Source: Angiostrongylus vasorum (lineage: Eukaryota > Nematoda > Chromadorea > Rhabditida > Metastrongylidae). Taken from it: DNA of 64,000 nt. Each line of letters starts with the position of its first letter. The first letter of the stretch is position 1. The notes beneath the pieces were generated by a model that made no database searches, had not been told where the DNA came from, and saw only the letters and a program-made list of their open reading frames with translations. Location: assembly GCA_018806985.1 (NCBI GenBank), contig JADANN010000333.1, positions 62,001-126,000 of the forward strand, given 5' to 3'. Shown in pieces: positions 58,313-64,000 of this stretch. A program made the position numbers and the translations under genes.

Positions 58313-59734
58313 TCGTAATAATCAGATTTTCCTGGCATAAAAATTGGAAGTCGACAGAACGTTGTTATTTTTTCATGTGTAATATGACGCTAAACGCAGG
58401 TATGAGACAAAGATCAGAAAATTTGAGACAGATATGCAAAGGTGAGGTTCACTGTATGCAGACCGTCACCGTGCACATCGATTCGGCGAAGAACCTACAA
58501 ACAAATAAAAGGAAAGTGCATATGAGGCGGTACGAAGTCTACTTCAACAAATCAACTCGACATCTGCTCTTCGAGAGCACTGCAAATTACACATGAGCAT
58601 ACACAGCTGCCATCGCAGAACCTGTTAAGCGAAGTACATTGTAGTGAACAAGACGCATCCAATGTAACCTATAGTTCTAAAAGTTCGTTGATGCCGTCAA
58701 TTCCATGTTTTTCGTGCAAGATACTAGTCGCAGGAAGGAGGAAAAGTTCCAAAATTGAAAGAACGAAACCTCAGATGTACCGTACCTTTTGGATAATGCT
58801 ACCTCTTTTGGTGGGTTTTGAGAAGGTACCGTTGCCTATAAGTTCAACAAGGATACTATCCAACACTTTCACAGAAGTGTTGTAAGTGTCAGCAGTATGG
58901 AAGTCATAAAGCAACACTTTACTCCAGAAAGTTTGCAAATCACAAGCCAGCGAGAATCTGCGCAAGTTACTGGCAACTAATATGTGCTTGAGCTTGAGAA
59001 ACTGCAGAAAAAACTTCAAAAAGGACATGTAAATAGACAAGAAGAAGCATTACTGGTAGCTTTCACTGAATTTAAGACCTATTGATTCATATATATATAC
59101 TCTTGTGAAATTCGGTTAGGTGTGTATTAAGGGTAGAGGGTACCCCTCAGTTGACACTTTTCTCGAATTTACTATCGACTTCGATTCTGTTAAGACGAGT
59201 TTTCGAAGCCTTAAATAATCTCTTGTCGGTGCAGCAAAGGCCTTCTACGAGCTCTACAAGTATCTCCATCGGAGTGTTGTCATCGTTCTATAATATTATC
59301 ATTGACATAACTGCAGAGGCCCGACAACGTAATACCCTTGACGATATGGGTGCCTCTTAACAACAACAACGGGATTTGAACCGCCAGCTGCTGAGTTCTA
59401 CAGTATATTTCATCACGGCAAAAGGGATACCACCAGGACGTTGGCCGAACTTGTTTCGCGAAATCAGTGAAGAAGACCATGATGGTCTTCAGTACATAGA
59501 GCAAGTAGAAGTCATATTTTTGATGGTTGTAGGAGTAAATGCAGTTCTACTGGTGTCTGCTGGAAATAGGAAATAGACTAACAAGTAAGCAATAAATTAG
59601 GGAAGTAAATAGCCGTACTTCTAGAATAACTAAACAATTATAGGAACTAATGTAATGAAAACCCCTAACATTTTTCATCGTGAAGGATCCGATTGCTTGC
59701 TCGCTTAGTGGAAGCACTCCATAAAAGGACAAAG

Positions 59735-60005
59735 GTTAAAGCTCTCGGCGTTGATCAATTCCTTTAGAGATGCACCATGCATTTGACCTCATTAAGCATC
59801 GTTTGGAGGTGATTGAATGTATAACTGTCCTTTACAATGACTCGTGGTGGCCTACCGTTGTATCGAGCCAGTGCTGCTATCCTCCCAGACAAGTCTGCCA
59901 CTTTGCAGACCCCGGAGGATGGAAGGTTTGGTGGGCCGTGGGCACGGGGGATCGATTCCAAGTCTGTATCACAGTGGCGCCTCCAACCACTGCGCCACAT
60001 TCGTC
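59735..60005 (-). mobile_element. SINE-A copy
   Basis: Well-preserved full-length copy on the minus strand with GTGGCGCAGTGGTTGGAGGC at the head. Confidence 0.75.
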
Positions 60006-61773
60006 CTACGCACTCCATAAGGTTCTGAAATTGATGTAAGATTGACTTTTTTTGACTCTTGTGTGATTCAATCAAATACCACTTAACAATAGAGCCTATA
60101 CTTATAGATTCTTTTCTATCAGAGTCGAAAAATGAAAGAAATACTTGGCAACGTTACAAAGAACCATATAATTTCAAATATGCCACGAAAATGATCGACT
60201 CATACTATACAATAGTGCCACTGTCTTATCTAAATAGGAAGCTTACCTACAGTGTCGAAACTGAATGAAGGCATACTGTACCATTTCGAGAACCGGTGAA
60301 TTTTTAATCGATATTTGTACCACCATCCGCTAGTGAACATCCTGTCCTTTTCTTCACAACTTTAAAAAGAAAACAAGGCAGAAAAAATTCGCCACTTCTT
60401 CGGTTCTACTCGTTTTTGACATTATCATATTGGGCTTCCACATTCATCATATTACGTAAGAATGTCTACTTTTTATCCTTTTACTTACCGCTATGTAAAT
60501 AGCACCTACCTCGATCCATTAGTACTGTCCCTGCTAGTCCAGTCGTACTACGTGCTAGCACATGCTTACTTTCATTGGCACGTGCTAATTATTTTCGGGC
60601 AAAAAACCTCTGCCGCCATTTCTCATAGTTGCGACGGCATTTTTTGCCCGAAATTTTTTTATTTGCACGTATTATTCATGCAACCAGTCACCTTACACGA
60701 TTTCCGTATTCAAACATTGCGATCCTTTTGAGGGACAAGGTCGACGATTATACTATGCCATAATGCGGCCCGTTGACGCAAGAACTTCAACACAGCGCTT
60801 CGATCGTTTCTCTACTTATGCTTTATTTTTTCATTCATACAACGATTTTAAGATTTCTCTTGCTGATATGTAATTGATAGTGCTTTTCCTATCTGTTACT
60901 AAAAGTTGGAAGCTAAATTTCTATCTTGTTGAAGTCGATCAGGTATCGTTTAAATCTCTGAGTTTCGTCGTCGACAATAAAAATCGACTGTGCCAATTGG
61001 AGGTCGAGAGAAATCTAGTTGTGGTTTGAGCGCATTGTCGCCTCGCATGTCGCGCACCCTCAATGACACGTGCAAATCCAAGTGACGGCAATGTTCGTTC
61101 AGCATTCTTCATCGCTTCGCTAAGCGGTTATCGCAATCTGATTTCATATTTTTTATTGTTACAACATCTTTGGTGCTTCAATTTATTTACGACACCGTCG
61201 GGCCCTTCCCCACTAGTATTTGTCAAGCTGTGTTTTCGTTATTGCAGAAAATCTTCAGAATCTCTGCTGATCTTTCGTTCTTTCTCAATGTGATCAACAC
61301 TTTCACAACCAGGCAATTGCTGAGAAAGAAGTGAATAGAATCCGAGATCGAGTCATTCATTTCGAAATACAGAAATCTTCTTCTGTTTTACTTACTTCAT
61401 TTTTTGCTATTGGGCTTCAGGAAAATGTCTCGAGATAATTTCTCCTTCACCGAACCCTTTCTCCGACACTACACCATTTGCATGAATTTACACGATATCG
61501 TAGTAGAACGTAATTTTTAGACGAATGTTCGTTAAATCCTCGGAGATTATCCATGCACTAGATGCGGAGTCAAGGTAATAAAGACGAGCTTCATAAGGAA
61601 AGACTAAAGGTTATGAATCCCAATCCAAAGATAAAGATATTGCCAAAACCCATAACAGAAGCTAACCATATGAGCCACTATGAGTGAAGACCAAAACTGT
61701 TCTGAAGTGGACAATCGGGGACTATTAAATTGAAGTGCTCCAGCCTATCTAAGATGAAAGATGGTGAAACAAT
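60006..61773. other. No gene recognised; holds the 60.6 kb stem-loop
   Basis: Upstream flank of the candidate basic-protein gene and the intermediate filament gene; only short frames. Confidence 0.4.
60593..60653. other. Long perfect stem-loop
   Basis: The 14-base arms TTTCGGGCAAAAAA and TTTTTTGCCCGAAA are exact inverses. Inside them, after a four-base bulge, TGCCG pairs with CGGCA around a 19-base loop. The form is like a small-RNA precursor or a transposon end. Not related to SINE A, B or C. Confidence 0.6.
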
Positions 61774-62159
61774 TTGTGCTTTCATGAAGGTAGAACCTCA
61801 CCATCAGTGTTGGATAATATTTGTATATCGGCTTTGTGTTTTTACATAAAAAACAAAAGTGGACTTCGTACAAATAATCGTTCTTCTTCTCATAGAATAC
61901 TTCTTAAGCTTTCAAGGTTATTGATTCGAATTCTTCACAGAAAGAGCCAAGTGAGTGAGTTTTGTCGTTAACATGACAGTTCTGTTTATCTTAGAACCAA
62001 TTTTCTGAGGAAATTTGCCAAAGAAGCTGTGCAAGCGGAGAAGCTAAACGACCAACTTCTAATCTGAATAGCAAACGACGAACTCGCCGCCGCAACCGCC
62101 CTCATTCGTTCCAACATTTAATCGTAGCGTCAGATTTTGTGCACGCTATTCACACATAA
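61774..62159 (+). CDS. Candidate two-exon gene for a small basic protein
   Basis: The first frame (ATG 61774, or spliced in after ATCAG near 61804) ends at a strong donor CCAA|GTGAGT at 61950. A 44-base intron ends in TTATCTTAG, and the second exon 61995-62159 continues in phase to TAA, giving about 113 residues. The second exon is strongly basic (NSKRRTRRRNRPHSF) and includes CQRSCASGEAKRP. Good splice sites with phase agreement argue for a real transcript; no function can be given. It lies 1.1 kb upstream of the intermediate filament gene on the same strand. Confidence 0.35.
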
Positions 62160-63302
62160 GATTTTTTCTCTTATATTAGGCGTCTATACTACTTCGAAGT
62201 CATAAATATTTCTTACAAAATGATTCTTCTTCAACAGCAAGCTTTTCACTACTTTCCAGTCCCAAAGTTCTAGCTGAACCTCTTCCCAAGCTGCGTATCC
62301 CTATACCCTTCTGTTGTATTTCACTGTAACATGGATTTCCATCGAAATATACGAAAATTTAATTGATATGTCTTCAAAGTTTACTTTGCCACTCGAAAAA
62401 AAACAAAGAAAAGTAGACGAAAAGTAGAAAAAAGAAAAGTTTTTTGTGGAGGTCTTTCTAGCACGACAAAAATGAGCTGATGATTCAACACTGGTATGGA
62501 CTATACATTCTTTAACACCCTCGTGATGACGCCTAATCTCGGCTTTGTTACCCACTAGACGACTGCCATTTTTCAACACTTATGGACTTGCAGGTTTTTT
62601 GAAAACAAGCGAAATTTTTTTCGATAGCCAGAAGTCTTCGTGCGTTGTAAACATAGATCGATTGTAGAAAAGACTTTGCTTTGTTGTTCAATGGGTGTGA
62701 TGCTATTTACTATATGTTATTATGGTGCATTAAACAAGCAACATTATTCTCAGCATTTCGAAGTATTTTGTAACCATCTGGTCTCCATATCAGCAATTTT
62801 TATGCCCGAACACTCTATGAGGTAACTTTCATTCACTATGGCAACTAGGATTGAAACGTAGTCGATTAGCACCCAAATTTCTGGCTAGTGAGCTCATTCG
62901 GGAGACGGTTTTTTTGTATATTTTTTAAGTGCAAAGTAGAACTTCTGCTGAGCAACGTCTAATGCAACATCTGTGTTCCACAAGCAATCAACTAAAGACA
63001 AAAAGTGTGGGAGCATGGTTTTATATGTTAAAATAGACTACCGGAAGAAATAGATATGTGGATGTTATATGGGCCCCTGCTCTGAAACCATTATGACATC
63101 TATAGGTGTCATTCGTCGCGCGAGTCTTAATGTAACGATTATTACTTTTTTGCTCACATTTTCCACTAATCTCGCTTGAAATCTATAGAGAAAAAATACA
63201 GTAATGTTGAGGAACGTTTTACTTCCGTCTCAGATTTCATCAATATTGCTATTCATGTAGGATACACTGATTGATGACGCTTCTACTATATTTTGTCTTC
63301 AG

Positions 63303-64000
63303 CGATGTCATACAGTACCACTCAGCCAGGAGGCCGTGCTCCACTCGGTGGAAGACAAGCAGGAAACGTTGTCTGTAAGTATAAGAAATACTCCCGCTAA
63401 TGAATAGATAAATGAGTAAATAAATGAATGTAGCAAGCGAATGAATGCATCGGTGAATAAGTAGTCGTTTTATTATACATGTTTCAGCACAGGACCGCAT
63501 GTTGAAGATTGTCACCGAGATGCGATCTGGAGCTGGTTCAGGATTGTCACCATTCGGCCAGAATGCGGCTAGCACAATTCGTGATTCACGCGAACGGGAA
63601 AAGAAGGAAATGAGCGATCTGAATGATCGTCTTGCCAGCTACATTGAAAAGGTTGGCTCAGTTAGGATTTCATGTAGTAGCAATAATAATGCTTAAGCAT
63701 TTCTGAGAAATTTCGAGAAAAAACATCTAAATGTTAGATGAAATTTTGGTGCAATGTAGTCGAACTGCCTTTCTTAACAATGGATATGATGGCTCAATGA
63801 AAACTAGAAATGCAAACATAAAGGAGTGAATTTTTACTGAGTGAAAAAAATCAGCTACATAAAGCGAATCTAATGATTTTTCCACTACAGGTGCGCTTTC
63901 TGGAAGCGCAGAATCGCAAGTTGGCTGCAGATCTGGATGCATTGAGAAGCAAGTGGGGTAAAGATACACACAACATTCGAAACATGTATGAAGGTGAACT
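63303..64000 (+). CDS. ifb-1: Cytoplasmic intermediate filament protein, 5' part (ifb-1-like)
   Basis: Exons 63303-63374 (ATG 63305), 63488-63651 and 63891-64000, the last cut by the window end. Phases agree (T + CA gives Ser; then phase 0). The product starts [16 protein letters not shown], then [17 protein letters not shown] and a head domain. It enters the rod with [14 protein letters not shown] and [20 protein letters not shown], the near-invariant coil 1A initiation motif of intermediate filaments; the longer nematode wording matches my memory of IFB-type proteins. Such proteins copolymerise with IFA partners in epidermal hemidesmosome-linked and other filaments. Exon 1 is preceded by TTTTGTCTTCAG just before the ATG, so it may be a spliced-leader acceptor or an internal acceptor of a longer isoform. 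The donor of exon 2 (GTTGGC) is unusual. The family is sure; the exact paralogue is less so. Confidence 0.85.

Noticed and set aside
60462..60731. 89-codon plus-strand frame
   Set aside because: It crosses the stem-loop and has no splice or family support.

Overview
This is eukaryotic, AT-rich, repeat-laden DNA from a nematode, most likely a strongylid (clade V) parasite such as a hookworm. The evidence is the split genes with short exons and mostly TTTCAG-type acceptors, a nematode-type cytoplasmic intermediate filament gene, two EndoU ribonuclease genes, mariner and RTE-type remnants, and very many tRNA-derived SINE copies. Exon models were built by hand from reading frame, splice sites, phase continuity and remembered family motifs; no search was run.

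Layout. 0-11 kb: no intact gene; SINEs, two decayed RTE-type reverse-transcriptase fragments (3.1-4.5 and 6.5-7.3 kb), a dead mariner (5.3-6.2 kb), GA and CT microsatellites. 11.1-17.4 kb (+): a phase-consistent six-exon gene for a four-transmembrane protein of unknown family. 17.4-22 kb: no recognised gene; a SINE and a large TA repeat. 22.2-24.2 kb (-): a secreted EndoU endoribonuclease gene (EndoU-A) with both catalytic histidines; its 3' end is unclear. 27.2-39.7 kb (+): the main gene, a 14-exon KCNQ (KQT) potassium channel of about 639 residues, whose introns hold many SINEs. 39.8-41.8 kb (-): a second EndoU gene (EndoU-B), convergent with the channel. It has lost both catalytic histidines and carries an apparent one-base frameshift. 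42-63 kb: mostly repeats (two more mariner remnants, SINEs, CA and TTCA microsatellites), a hammerhead-ribozyme-like motif near 51 kb, and a few candidate small ORFs. 63.3 kb to the end (+): the first three exons of an intermediate filament gene (ifb-1-like), cut by the window edge.

The two EndoU paralogues lie on the same strand on either side of the channel gene. EndoU-A is divergent from it; EndoU-B is tail-to-tail with it, and the poly(A) signals cross, so the mature 3' ends probably overlap. Three tRNA-like SINE families (called A, B and C here) make up most of the recognisable intergenic and intronic DNA.
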